From contig AP019702.1 in NCBI GenBank assembly GCA_006739055.1, positions 298,501-362,500 on the forward strand: a DNA stretch of 64,000 nucleotides. The letters run 5' to 3'. Positions 51,122 to 59,749 of this stretch are shown in pieces. The position numbers and the translations under genes are program-made. This stretch comes from Allostella vacuolata (GTDB taxonomy: Bacteria; Pseudomonadota; Alphaproteobacteria; ATCC43930; Allostellaceae). A model generated the notes under the pieces. It saw only the letters and a program-made list of their open reading frames with translations, was not told the origin of the DNA and did no database searches. Position 1 is the first letter of the stretch. Each line of letters begins with the position of its first letter.

Positions 51122-52975
51122 TCACGTCGACGCCCTGTTGGCTCGCGGGGAGCGAAGCGTCTTCGATCGTGGGTCGGACAAGCGGCGGGCAAGCCAACTG
51201 CCGGTCGAACGCCGCGCGGAAAGCGCCTCGTCGCGCACCAGCTTGGCGCCGTCCGGGTGGCGGGCCAGGGTCAGGCGGCGATCGTGGAACTGCTCCAGCT
51301 CGCTGCGATGGCCGACGCTGATGACGGCGCTTTCCGGCAGCTGCTCGATCATCCGCCGCAGCATCATGTCCTGGGAGCGGGTGTCGAGCGCCGATGTCGC
51401 CTCGTCCATGATGACGATGTCGGGTTTCAGCAGGAACATGCGGGCAAAGGCGATGCGCTGCTGCTCGCCGCCCGACAGGATGCGGTGCCAGTCGTCCTCC
51501 TCGCCGAGCCGGTCGGTCAGGTGCCCGAGTTCGGCCAGCTCGAGCGCCGCCCGCACCGCCGCGTCGTCGACGGCGTCGGGCGCCTGGGGGTATGCGGTGA
51601 TGCGCTTCAAGGTACCGATCGGCAGGTAGGGCCGTTGCGGCATGAAGAAGATGCGGGCCCCGCGCCGCAGCCGGACCTCGCCACCGCCCCACGGCCACAG
51701 GCCGGCGATCGCCCGCAGGAGCGTGCTCTTGCCGCTGCCGGATTCGCCGACCACCAGCACGCGTTCGCCGCGGTCGATGCCGAAGTCGGTCTCGGCCACC
51801 ACCCCGGTGCCGTTGTCGAGCGTCACCGACACGTCGCACAGATGCAGGGCCGGCCCGTCATCCTCGGTATGCACGATCTGCCCCAGGGTGCCCGGCGCCT
51901 CGGCATGCTCCAGCACGTCCAGCGAGCGCAGCAGCGAGCCGACCCGCATCGCCGATGCCTTCCAGTCGGCCAGGCGCGGATAGTTGTCGACCAGCCAGTT
52001 GAAGGCGGCCTGGACGGCGACGAAGGCGGTCGCCGCCTGCATCACGTCGCCGAGCGACATGGCGCCCGACAGGTACTTGGGCGCGCACAGCAGCAGCGGC
52101 ACGGTCGGCGCGAGCAGGGTGTTGCTCTGCGAGATGGAGGTCGTGCGCATGTACTGCCCGGCCAGCGCCAGCCATGCGCCGCGGATCCGGTCGAGGCGGC
52201 GGCCGAGCGCTTCGCGCTCCTCCGCCTCGCCGCCGAGCAGCGCGATGCTCTCGCCGTTCTCGCGCAGGCGGACCGCGAAGTAGCGGAAATCGGCCTCGGC
52301 GGAATTCTTCCGCTCGGCCACCCGCACGAAGCGGCGGCCCACCACCAGCATCGCCCCGGTGGTCAGGCTGGAATAGACGATGGCGGCGATGACGAGGTAG
52401 CCCGGGATCTCGTAGCCGCCTATGCCGATGCCGCCGCCCACCCGCCACAGCACGGTGATGAAGGTGATGGCCCCGACGGCCGCCGACAGCAGCCCGACCG
52501 CGAAGTCGACCGGGGCATCGGTCGCCACCCGCGCATCGTCGGCGATGCGCAGTTCCGGGTTGTCGTGGTCGCCGGCCATCAGGTTGAGCCGGTAGTAGCG
52601 GCCGTTCCAGAACCAGTGGTCGAGCAGGCCGCTCGACAGGTAGCGGCGCCAGCGGATGTGGGTGACGAAGCGCCCGCCCACGCCGACCACCGCCAGCGCG
52701 ACCGAGGCCGCGGCCAGGCCCGCCAGCAGCAGGCACTGCGCCCACACCGTGCTGCCGTCGCGGCGCTCCAGCGCGTCGAAGAACTCCCGGTTCCAGACGG
52801 TGATCTGGTACTGCACCGCGATCTGGACCAGGACGACGGCGACCAGGCCGATCGTCAGCGCCCAGGCGGCGAAGGCGCCCGGCCCGCGCCAGAAGCCCAG
52901 TGCCGCCTCCCAGAACCGCAGCATGACCAGGCGGCGTTCTTCCTCTCCCGCCGGGGGCGCCAACGACTTCGCCAT
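51122..52975 (-). CDS. ABC exporter of the SbmA/BacA-YddA type
   Basis: A 617-residue half-transporter: a membrane domain of about six segments fused to an ATPase. The domain shows ITVWNREFFDALERRD, WRRYLSSGLLDHWFWNGRYYRL and NPELRIADDARVATD, all hallmarks of the YddA/SbmA/ABCD group. Walker A is [21 protein letters not shown], the signature is LSGGEQQRIAFARM, Walker B is DIVIMDEATSALD. Relatives carry peptides, cobalamin or very-long-chain fatty acids; the cargo here is unknown. GGAGG lies eight bases before ATG 52975. Confidence 0.93.
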   Translation of the reverse strand: MAKSLAPPAGEEERRLVMLRFWEAALGFWRGPGAFAAWALTIGLVAVVLVQIAVQYQITVWNREFFDALERRDGSTVWAQCLLLAGLAAASVALAVVGVGGRFVTHIRWRRYLSSGLLDHWFWNGRYYRLNLMAGDHDNPELRIADDARVATDAPVDFAVGLLSAAVGAITFITVLWRVGGGIGIGGYEIPGYLVIAAIVYSSLTTGAMLVVGRRFVRVAERKNSAEADFRYFAVRLRENGESIALLGGEAEEREALGRRLDRIRGAWLALAGQYMRTTSISQSNTLLAPTVPLLLCAPKYLSGAMSLGDVMQAATAFVAVQAAFNWLVDNYPRLADWKASAMRVGSLLRSLDVLEHAEAPGTLGQIVHTEDDGPALHLCDVSVTLDNGTGVVAETDFGIDRGERVLVVGESGSGKSTLLRAIAGLWPWGGGEVRLRRGARIFFMPQRPYLPIGTLKRITAYPQAPDAVDDAAVRAALELAELGHLTDRLGEEDDWHRILSGGEQQRIAFARMFLLKPDIVIMDEATSALDTRSQDMMLRRMIEQLPESAVISVGHRSELEQFHDRRLTLARHPDGAKLVRDEALSARRSTGSWLARRLSDPRSKTLRSPRANRAST

Positions 52976-53109
52976 GACCGTAGCCTCCACGAAGCCGCTG
53001 CAGGGCGCGGCACCGGTCCGGGCTGCGCCTCGGTCCGCCGCGGCAGGACGGATCCAGAGGCGACAACGTCCGATCCCGCGCCGTGGTTGCAGCGCACCAT
53101 TCGAGGCGG

Positions 53110-53138
53110 CTTGCCTCCGCCCGGCCCGGCGAGGCAAG
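53110..53138. promoter_or_regulatory. inverted repeat upstream of the asparaginase gene
   Basis: CTTGCCTC and GAGGCAAG are perfect 8-bp arms with a 13-nt spacer, 37 bp before the asparaginase ATG. It could be an operator or a leader hairpin. The 200-bp divergent gap contains no other clear signal. Confidence 0.35.
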
Positions 53139-53175
53139 GTCCCCGGCATCAGCCCCGGCCCGAGGCCCAGGAACC

Positions 53176-54240
53176 ATGAACGACGCCCCGCTTCCCGCAT
53201 CCGTTGCCGCCGCGGCCGACCCGAACCGTGATCGCGTGGCCAATCCCGTCCTGGTCGAGGTGACGCGCGGCACCGTCGTGGAAAGCCGGCATCGCGGCTC
53301 GATCGCGGTGGTCGATGCGACCGGTCGGGTGGTGCACGGGGTGGGCGATGTCGCCCAGGCGGTCTATCCCCGTTCGGCCATCAAGCCGCTGCAGGCGCTG
53401 CTGCTGGTGGAATCCGGCGCCGCCGACCGCTTCGGCCTGGGCGACCGGGAACTGGCGCTCGCCTGCGCGTCGCATCGTGGTGAGACGGTCCATACCGAGG
53501 CGGTGGCGAAGTGGCTCGACCGGGTCGGCCTGTCGCCGGCCGATCTCGAATGCGGGGCCCACCTGCCCTACGACCCCAGGACGATGGAGGCCCTGCTGCG
53601 GGCCGACGGGCAGGCGACGACGCTGCACAACAACTGCTCGGGCAAGCATTCGGGCTTCGTCACCGCGGCCCTTCACCTCGGGCTGCCGATCCCGGGCTAT
53701 ATCCGCGCCGAGCATCCGTTGCAGCAGAAGCTCTTCCGGATCATCGAGGAGATGGGGGGCGAATCCCTGGCGGGCACCGGCCGCGGCGCCGACGGCTGCG
53801 GGATCCCGGTCTTCGGGGTGCCGCTGCGCGCGCTGGCGCGGGCCTTCGCCCGGCTGGACGACACCGCCGGGCTGGCGCCGGAACGCGCATCGGCCGCGGG
53901 GCGCATCCTGAAGGCGATGGCGGCCGAGCCGGTGATGGTCAGCGGCCACGGCAACTTCGTCACCCGGGTCATGGAGGTGGCGGGCCAGTCGGTGCGGCTG
54001 AAGAGCGGTGCCGAGGGCGTCTATTGCGCGGTCCTGGTCGGCCGCGGCCTGGGCGTGGCGATCAAGATCGACGACGGGGCCGGCCGCGCCGCCGAGGTGG
54101 CGATGGCGGCCGCGCTGCGCCGGCTCGGCGCCTTCACGCCCGGCCAGGAGCAGGAACTGGCCGATTTCCTGGAAGTGCCGATCCGCAACGTCGCCGGCCG
54201 CCATGTCGGCGTCGTCCGGCCGGCACCGGGTCCATTCTGA
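53176..54240 (+). CDS. L-asparaginase, rhizobial ReAII type
   Basis: A 354-residue asparaginase of the family that is unrelated to E. coli AnsA/AnsB. Motifs: RGSIAVVDATGRVVHGVGD, YPRSAIKPLQALLLVE, CASHRGE, LHNNCSGKHSGFVTAALHLG (catalytic Ser and Lys region) and RGADGCGIPVFGVPL. It would hydrolyse asparagine to aspartate and ammonia in the cytoplasm. The ATG follows AGGA. It leads into the oxidoreductase and methyltransferase genes with small gaps. Confidence 0.92.
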   Translation: MNDAPLPASVAAAADPNRDRVANPVLVEVTRGTVVESRHRGSIAVVDATGRVVHGVGDVAQAVYPRSAIKPLQALLLVESGAADRFGLGDRELALACASHRGETVHTEAVAKWLDRVGLSPADLECGAHLPYDPRTMEALLRADGQATTLHNNCSGKHSGFVTAALHLGLPIPGYIRAEHPLQQKLFRIIEEMGGESLAGTGRGADGCGIPVFGVPLRALARAFARLDDTAGLAPERASAAGRILKAMAAEPVMVSGHGNFVTRVMEVAGQSVRLKSGAEGVYCAVLVGRGLGVAIKIDDGAGRAAEVAMAAALRRLGAFTPGQEQELADFLEVPIRNVAGRHVGVVRPAPGPF

Positions 54241-54257
54241 ACATCGGGAGGACCATC

Positions 54258-55265
54258 ATGCGCGCCGTCCGCTGCCACGCCTATGGCGACCTCGCCAACC
54301 TGTCGGTCGACGAGGTGCCCACGCCCGAGCCCGGCCCGGGCGAGGTGCTGGTCGCCGTCCATGCGGTCGGCATCAACTTCGCTGACGGGCTGATGGTGCT
54401 GGGCCAGTACCAGGAGAAGCCGGCCTTGCCCTTCATCCCCGGGCTGGAAGCCGCCGGGGTCGTCGAGGCCTGCGGCAAGGGCGTGACCCGGGTGGCGCCC
54501 GGCGACCGGGTGGTGGCGCTGGTCGATACCGGCGCCTATGCGGACATGCTGGCGGCGCCGGAGGATCGACTGTTCCGGGTGCCGGACGGCATGGACCTGG
54601 TGACGGCCGCCGCCTTCCCCGTCGCCTACGGCACCTCGCATGTCGGGCTCGATCGGCGCGCCCGCCTGCAGCCGGGCGAGACGCTGCTCGTGCACGGCGC
54701 GGCGGGCGGGGCCGGCCTGACGGCGGTCGAGATCGGCCGCGCGATGGGGGCGACCGTGATCGCCTCGGCCTCGAGCCCGGAGAAGCTGGCGGTGGCCGCC
54801 CTGCACGGGGCCGAGCACCTGATCGACTACAGCCACGAGGACCTGCGCCAGCGCGTGCGCGAGATCACCGACGGCCGCGGCGCCGACGTGATCTACGACC
54901 CGGTCGGCGGCGACGTGTTCGACGCCTCGCTGCGCTGCATTGCCTGGGAAGGGCGGCTGCTGGTGATCGGCTTCGCCTCCGGGCGGATCCCCCAGGCGCC
55001 GGCGAACCTGCTGCTGGTCAAGAACATCTCGGTCATCGGCCTGTTCTGGGGCGCCTATCGCCAGCGCGACCCGCAGGTGGTGCGCGACAGCCTGTCGACC
55101 CTGTTCGGCTGGTATGCCGAGGGCAAGCTGAAGCCCCATGTCTCGCACCGGCTCGACCTGGCCGATGCGGCCGACGGCATCGCCCTGCTGCGCAACCGGC
55201 AATCGACCGGCAAGGTCGTCCTGACCACCGGCCGGAGCGAAGCCGAGGCGGTCACCTTCGTCTGA
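54258..55265 (+). CDS. NADPH:quinone oxidoreductase-like zinc-free dehydrogenase
   Basis: A medium-chain dehydrogenase of the QOR branch, 335 residues, without the zinc-binding cysteines. It opens with VRCHAYGDLANLSVDEVPTPEPGPGEVLV and has GINFADGLMVLGQY, GLEAAGVVEACGKGV and the NADP loop VHGAAGGAGLTAVEIGRAMGATVIASASS. The GxYR-type end is GAYRQRDPQVV. It reduces quinones or enones; the true substrate is unknown. GGGAGG is just before the ATG, 17 bp after the asparaginase stop. Confidence 0.9.
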   Translation: MRAVRCHAYGDLANLSVDEVPTPEPGPGEVLVAVHAVGINFADGLMVLGQYQEKPALPFIPGLEAAGVVEACGKGVTRVAPGDRVVALVDTGAYADMLAAPEDRLFRVPDGMDLVTAAAFPVAYGTSHVGLDRRARLQPGETLLVHGAAGGAGLTAVEIGRAMGATVIASASSPEKLAVAALHGAEHLIDYSHEDLRQRVREITDGRGADVIYDPVGGDVFDASLRCIAWEGRLLVIGFASGRIPQAPANLLLVKNISVIGLFWGAYRQRDPQVVRDSLSTLFGWYAEGKLKPHVSHRLDLADAADGIALLRNRQSTGKVVLTTGRSEAEAVTFV

Positions 55266-55281
55266 TGCCCGCCCCCGTGCC

Positions 55282-56526
55282 ATGAGCGACCCGGTCCAGG
55301 CGCAGTACGAGGCCTATCCCTATCCGGCCCGGGACCCGAAGGACGAGGCGCGGCGGCTCATCACCGGGTCGCCCAGCCACCTGCTGGAGATCGGGCACTA
55401 CGTCTTCGCCGGCCGGCGGGACTGGTCGCGGCCGTTCCGGGCGCTGTTCGCGGGCGGGGGCACCGGCGACGGGGCGGTCATGCTGGCGCAGCAGCTGGCG
55501 GACCGCGGCTGCCCGGCGGAGGTCGTCCATCTCGACCTGTCCACGGCATCCCGGGCGGTGGCCGAAGCGCGGGCGCGCGTCCGCGGCCTGGCCAACATGC
55601 GCTTCGTCACCGGCTCGCTCCTCGATGCCGGCGCGCTCGGGCGGTTCGACTATGTCGACTGCTGCGGCGTCCTGCACCACCTGGAGGCGCCGGAGGCGGG
55701 GCTGCGTGCCCTGGCCCAGGTGCTGGAGCCGGACGGCGGCATCGGCATCATGGTCTATGGCGAACTCGGCCGGTCCGGTGTCTACGAGATGCAGGACCTG
55801 CTGCGCCGGCTGGCGCCGGACGACCAGCCGGCCGCCGACCGGGTGGCGATGGCGCGGCGGGTCGTGCGCGCCCTGCCCGAAACCAACCTGTTCCGCCGCA
55901 ACCCCCTGCTCGGCGACCATCTGTCGAGCGACGCCGGGCTGTTCGACCTGCTGCTGCATGCGCGCGACCGGGCCTATCGCGTGCCGGGCGTCCTCGACCT
56001 GCTGGCGGCGGCCGACCTGGATCTCGTCTCCTTCATCGAGCCGATCCGCTACCGGCCGGAGACCTGGGTGACGGACCCGTCGGTGCGGCGGCGCCTGGGC
56101 GAGCTGCCGGATGTCGAGCGGATGGCGGCGGCCGAACTCCTGTCCTGCGGCATGAAGGTGCATATCGCCTATGCCGTCCCGCACGGCCGGGGGCGGCAGG
56201 CGGCGGCGGTTCCGTCCGACCGGGCGATCCCGGCGATCCGCGACCTCGACCCGGCCCTGCTGGCGCGGGCGCTGAAGCCCGGCGTGCCGCTGACGGTGCG
56301 CTTCGACGGGGTGCCCCTGTCCCTGCCGATGCCCGCGCTGGCCGGGCCGATCGTGGCCCGGGTCGACGGCCGGCGCACGGTGGGGGAGATCGGTGCCGAC
56401 CTGCGGACGACGGTCGATCGGCGCCTCTCCGACGCGGCCTTCGCGGCCGCTTTCGACGCGACCTATGCGGCGCTCAACGGCGTCAACCGGATGCTGCTGG
56501 CCGGATTCGGGGCCGCGGCGGCCTAG
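55282..56526 (+). CDS. class I SAM-dependent methyltransferase with extra C-terminal domain
   Basis: A 414-residue methyltransferase. Motif I is LFAGGGTGDGAVMLAQQL, motif II region LDLSTASRAVAEARARV, and YVDCCGVLHHLEAPEAGL is the later motif. It opens with YEAYPYPARDPKDEARRL, a short conserved start seen in similar enzymes. Beyond residue 290 is about 120 residues with no catalytic motif, ending in FDGVPLSLPMPAL...GRRTVGEIGADL..., which looks like a small winged-helix-type domain. The substrate is unknown. A strong hairpin follows. Confidence 0.87.
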   Translation: MSDPVQAQYEAYPYPARDPKDEARRLITGSPSHLLEIGHYVFAGRRDWSRPFRALFAGGGTGDGAVMLAQQLADRGCPAEVVHLDLSTASRAVAEARARVRGLANMRFVTGSLLDAGALGRFDYVDCCGVLHHLEAPEAGLRALAQVLEPDGGIGIMVYGELGRSGVYEMQDLLRRLAPDDQPAADRVAMARRVVRALPETNLFRRNPLLGDHLSSDAGLFDLLLHARDRAYRVPGVLDLLAAADLDLVSFIEPIRYRPETWVTDPSVRRRLGELPDVERMAAAELLSCGMKVHIAYAVPHGRGRQAAAVPSDRAIPAIRDLDPALLARALKPGVPLTVRFDGVPLSLPMPALAGPIVARVDGRRTVGEIGADLRTTVDRRLSDAAFAAAFDATYAALNGVNRMLLAGFGAAAA

Positions 56527-56532
56527 ACGCGC

Positions 56533-56564
56533 GAACGGCCGGATGGGGGGCCATCCGGCCGTTC
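56533..56564. terminator. 14-bp hairpin terminator between methyltransferase and DUF1127 genes
   Basis: GAACGGCCGGATGG and CCATCCGGCCGTTC pair perfectly over 14 bases with a GGGG loop, midway between convergent genes. There is no U-run on either side, but the stem is very strong. Confidence 0.65.
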
Positions 56565-56590
56565 CTGGGGCGGCCTTGGGAACGGGGGGC

Positions 56591-56827
56591 TCAGCCGCGC
56601 CAGAAGGGCTTTTCATGCTCGCCCAGCGCGTCGGCCCGGCTCAGGCCGATGTCGCGGAGCATGCGGTCGTCCATCTGCCCCAGGTGGACGCGCTGGCGAT
56701 AGCGGTCGTTCCAGTCCAGCAGGGCACCGAAGGCGCGCACCAGCAGGCTTCCCGGACGGATATCGAGGCTGCCGGCGGCGGGGAGGGCGCCAGGGTGGCG
56801 GGCGGGGCTCAGGGAAGGGGAAGCCAT
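56591..56827 (-). CDS. small DUF1127 protein
   Basis: A 78-residue DUF1127 protein. The motif WNDRYRQRVHLGQMDDRMLRDIGLSRADALGEHEKPFWRG is the family signature (arginine-rich, L-x-D-R-x-L-x-D-I-G). Some small DUF1127 proteins act in RNA turnover or phosphate response. The start at 56827 has GGAG at ten bases. The N-terminal half is Pro/Ala-rich and probably disordered. Confidence 0.85.
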   Translation of the reverse strand: MASPSLSPARHPGALPAAGSLDIRPGSLLVRAFGALLDWNDRYRQRVHLGQMDDRMLRDIGLSRADALGEHEKPFWRG

Positions 56828-57000
56828 AGTCGGGGTACTCCATCGCGTCTCGGACGTCGTCGGGACACTCGCCGGACGACCCGCCCCATCCACCCCCGCG
56901 GAGGTGGCCCGCGAGGGATCAGGATAAGTTGGGTTTGGCCCGGAGCGTTCCTACATCCGTCATGACCCTTGAAATAGGCCCGTCTTTGCGGAAGAACAAA

Positions 57001-57021
57001 CGATGAATTCTCATGTCATCG
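57001..57021. promoter_or_regulatory. candidate LysR operator before the GcvA-type gene
   Basis: CGATGA and TCATCG are perfect arms with a 9-bp spacer, 22 bp before the lysR ATG. It sits in an AT-richer patch and could be an autoregulatory site. Confidence 0.4.
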
Positions 57022-57043
57022 ATCAATTGGGCTAATCCATACG

Positions 57044-57928
57044 ATGCGCCGTGACCTGCCCCCGCTCAACGCGCTGCGCGCGTTCGAGGCCGCTGCCCGG
57101 CTGCTCAGCTTCACCCGCGCCGCGGACGAGCTGGCGGTGACCCAGGCGGCGATCAGCCACCAGGTGAAGAGCCTGGAGGAATGGCTGGGCGTGCTTCTCT
57201 TCCAGCGCCTGCCGCGGCGGCTGGCGCTGACCGACAGCGGGCGCGAGCTGCTGGAGACGATCCGCGATGCCTTCGACCGGATCGAGGGGGGCGTCGCCCG
57301 CGCCCGGCGCAACGACGGCGGCGGCCCCCTGACGGTGACGGTGGTGCCGTCCTTCGCCGCCAAGTGGCTGGTGCCGCGCCTCGGCCGCTTCCAGGCGCAG
57401 CATCCCGACATCGAGGTGCGGATCGCCGCCGACACCCGCCTCACCCGCTTCGACGACGGGGTGGACGTGGCGATCCGGGCCGGCCGCGGCCACTGGCCGG
57501 ACCTCGTCTGCGAGCGGCTGATGAGCGAGGAGCTGTACCCGGTGTGCAGCCCGCGCCTGCTGGCCGGCCCGGTCCGCCTGGTGGAACCCGACGACCTGCG
57601 CCATCACACGCTGCTGCACGACGATTTCGAGCATGACTGGCGGATGTGGCTGCAGGCGGCCGGCGTCAGCGGGGTCGACTGGCGGCGCGGTCCGCGCTTC
57701 AGCGACTCGAGCATGGTCGTGCAGGCGGCGGTGGAGGGGCAGGGGATCGCGCTCGCGCGGAGCGCGCTGGCGCAGGAGGACCTGAAAGCCGGGCGCCTGG
57801 TGCGGCCGTTCCGCATCGATCTGGCCAGCGACCTTGCCTATTATATCGTCTGCCCGCCATCGCACACCGGGCGAGAGAAGGTTCGCGCATTCCGCGACTG
57901 GTTGATGAAGGAGGCGGTTGCGGCCTAG
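57044..57928 (+). CDS. GcvA-type LysR regulator
   Basis: A LysR regulator of 294 residues, most similar to GcvA-like proteins. Helix-turn-helix: LNALRAFEAAARLLSFTRAADELAVTQAAISHQVKSLEEWLGVLLFQRLPRRLALTDSG. The effector domain includes VTVVPSFAAKWLVPRLGRFQAQHPDIEVRIA and DDGVDVAIRAGRGHWPDL. The permease gene follows on the same strand after 81 bp, so it may regulate purine transport, or glycine genes elsewhere. The effector is unknown. Confidence 0.9.
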   Translation: MRRDLPPLNALRAFEAAARLLSFTRAADELAVTQAAISHQVKSLEEWLGVLLFQRLPRRLALTDSGRELLETIRDAFDRIEGGVARARRNDGGGPLTVTVVPSFAAKWLVPRLGRFQAQHPDIEVRIAADTRLTRFDDGVDVAIRAGRGHWPDLVCERLMSEELYPVCSPRLLAGPVRLVEPDDLRHHTLLHDDFEHDWRMWLQAAGVSGVDWRRGPRFSDSSMVVQAAVEGQGIALARSALAQEDLKAGRLVRPFRIDLASDLAYYIVCPPSHTGREKVRAFRDWLMKEAVAA

Positions 57929-58009
57929 AGTTTGCCTCTCTGCGACCATGATCGAAGCGCGCGGCAGGAGCCAGGGCGCCACCAACGACCAAGGAACAGC
58001 CCGGCCCGC

Positions 58010-59713
58010 ATGGAGCGCAGATCCCAACTTCTGGTCTATGGCCGCAACGATCGCCTGCCCGTGCACCGCCTGGCCGGCCTGGCGCTCCAGCACCTGATCC
58101 TGCTGCTGATGTTCCTGGTCTATCCGGTCATGGTCGGCCGGGGCCTGGGCCTCAGCGACAATGCCGAGCTGCCGTTCCTCACCATGGCGATCCTGGCGGT
58201 CGGGATCGGCACCGTCGTGCAGTCCCTGCCGGCGCCCTGGGGCAGCGGCCACCTGCATGTCCACCAGCCGTCGCCGATCTTCCTGCCGCTCGCGCTGCAG
58301 ACGCTGCCGTTCGGCGGGCTGGCCGCGCTGGCACCGCTGGTCGTGCTGGCCGGCCTCAGCCAGCTGGTGCTGGCGCGCTGCCTGCGCTGGCTGCGCCGCG
58401 GCTTCCCGCCGGAGGTGATCGGCATCGTCGTCGTCCTGCTCGGCGTGTCGCTGGTCCCGGGCGCGCTCGCGCGCTGCCTGGAGGGCGGCGGGAGCAGCGG
58501 CGAGGGCACGGTGCCGCTGGTGGCCGGCATCACGCTCGCCACCATCGTCGGCACCGCCGTCTATGGCCGCGGGCCGCTGCGCCTGTTCAGCCTGATGATC
58601 GGGGCGGCGGTCGGGATCGGTCTCTCGGCCGCGTTCGGCCTGTTCCAGCCGAGCGACCTCCGCCGCCTGGCCGAGACACCCGCCTTCGCCTTTCCGCGCA
58701 TCGACTTCGACGGCTGGATCTTCAGCTGGAGCCTGCTGCCCCTGGTGCTGCTGATCGCCTGCGTCCACACGCTGGACGCGCTGGGCGCCCATGTCAGCGC
58801 CCAGAAGCTGGCCGATGCCGACTGGCAGCGCACCGACGTGGACACGGCGGAGCGGGCGATCCGCGCGGTCGGCGCCGGCAACGTGCTGGTCGGCCTGCTG
58901 GGCGGCTACCCGGCCGGCATCTCCTCGTCCAGCGTCGGCCTGTCGTTCACCAGCGGCGCCGTCGCCTGGCGGATCGGGGTGCTGACCGGCCTGCTCGGCA
59001 TCGCCTGCGCCTTCGTGCCGAAGATCGCCATGTTCCTGGCGATCCTGCCCGACCCGGTGGTGGGCGCCATCGTGCTCAACGCCGCCGCCTTCATGATCGC
59101 GGCCGGCATGGAGCTGATCTTCTCGCGCATGCTCAACACCCGGCGCATCTTCATGGTCGGGCTGTCGGTCATCGTCGGCCTGGCGGCGCTGCTGCGCCCG
59201 GAGCTGGCGGCCGCCGCGCCCGACTGGATCAAGCCGGTGATGGCCTCGCCGCTGTTCCTCGGCTCGGCCGTGGCGGTCGGGCTCAATCTCCTCTTCCGCA
59301 TCGGCATATCCGAGCAGGAGCGGCTGGAGCTGGCGGCGGGCGACCCGCTGCCCGTCCGCCTGCGCGACTTCTTCGAGCGCAAGGGCCAGCAATGGGGGCT
59401 GCGGCGGGCGCTGGTCGACCATGCCCAGCTCGGGACCATGCAGGCGGTCGAGACGCTGTTCGATTCCGGCATCCTGCGGCAGCCGAAGGTGGCGGTCGCG
59501 CTGCGCTACGACGACCTCCACCTCGACGTGATCATCACCTACGAGGGCGAGGCCCTGCCGATCGGGGCCGCCCGGCCGACCCCGGAACAGCTGCTGGAGG
59601 ACGACGACGCGCTCTTGCGGATGACCGCGCACATCGTGACCGGGCTGGCCGACAGCTGCCGCACCCGCACGGAGGACGGGGCCACCCGTCTGGAACTGCG
59701 CTTCGATTCGTGA
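58010..59713 (+). CDS. NCS2 uracil/xanthine-type permease with C-terminal soluble domain
   Basis: A 567-residue protein whose first 440 or so residues are an NCS2-type transporter with 12 or more membrane segments (LALQHLILLLMFLVYPVMVGRGLGL, SGHLHVHQPSPIFLPLALQ, LGGYPAGISSSSVGLSFTSGAVAWRIG, ILPDPVVGAIVLNAAAFMIAAG). The last about 120 residues (from 59,350) are soluble: RRALVDHAQLGTMQAVETLFDSGIL, then ALRYDDLHLDVIITYEGEALP and MTAHIVTGLADSCRTR. That pattern recalls a HATPase-type fold, which I cannot verify. The substrate is probably a purine or pyrimidine. No ribosome-binding site is convincing at ATG 58010. Confidence 0.85.
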   Translation: MERRSQLLVYGRNDRLPVHRLAGLALQHLILLLMFLVYPVMVGRGLGLSDNAELPFLTMAILAVGIGTVVQSLPAPWGSGHLHVHQPSPIFLPLALQTLPFGGLAALAPLVVLAGLSQLVLARCLRWLRRGFPPEVIGIVVVLLGVSLVPGALARCLEGGGSSGEGTVPLVAGITLATIVGTAVYGRGPLRLFSLMIGAAVGIGLSAAFGLFQPSDLRRLAETPAFAFPRIDFDGWIFSWSLLPLVLLIACVHTLDALGAHVSAQKLADADWQRTDVDTAERAIRAVGAGNVLVGLLGGYPAGISSSSVGLSFTSGAVAWRIGVLTGLLGIACAFVPKIAMFLAILPDPVVGAIVLNAAAFMIAAGMELIFSRMLNTRRIFMVGLSVIVGLAALLRPELAAAAPDWIKPVMASPLFLGSAVAVGLNLLFRIGISEQERLELAAGDPLPVRLRDFFERKGQQWGLRRALVDHAQLGTMQAVETLFDSGILRQPKVAVALRYDDLHLDVIITYEGEALPIGAARPTPEQLLEDDDALLRMTAHIVTGLADSCRTRTEDGATRLELRFDS

Positions 59714-59717
59714 CGCG

Positions 59718-59745
59718 CCGGCCCCGCCCGCATCGGGCTGGCCGG
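59718..59745. terminator. nested hairpin between the permease and aminotransferase ends
   Basis: CCGGCC and GGCCGG arms enclose a second short stem (CCCG-CAT-CGGG). It falls in the 36-bp gap between convergent genes and could terminate both. Confidence 0.4.
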
Positions 59746-59749
59746 ATGC

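Noticed and set aside
57032..59632. 866-codon minus-strand open frame opposite lysR and the NCS2 permease
   Set aside because: Composition is Gln/Asp/His/Arg-rich with no motif, as expected for the antisense of high-GC genes. The plus-strand proteins have clear families.
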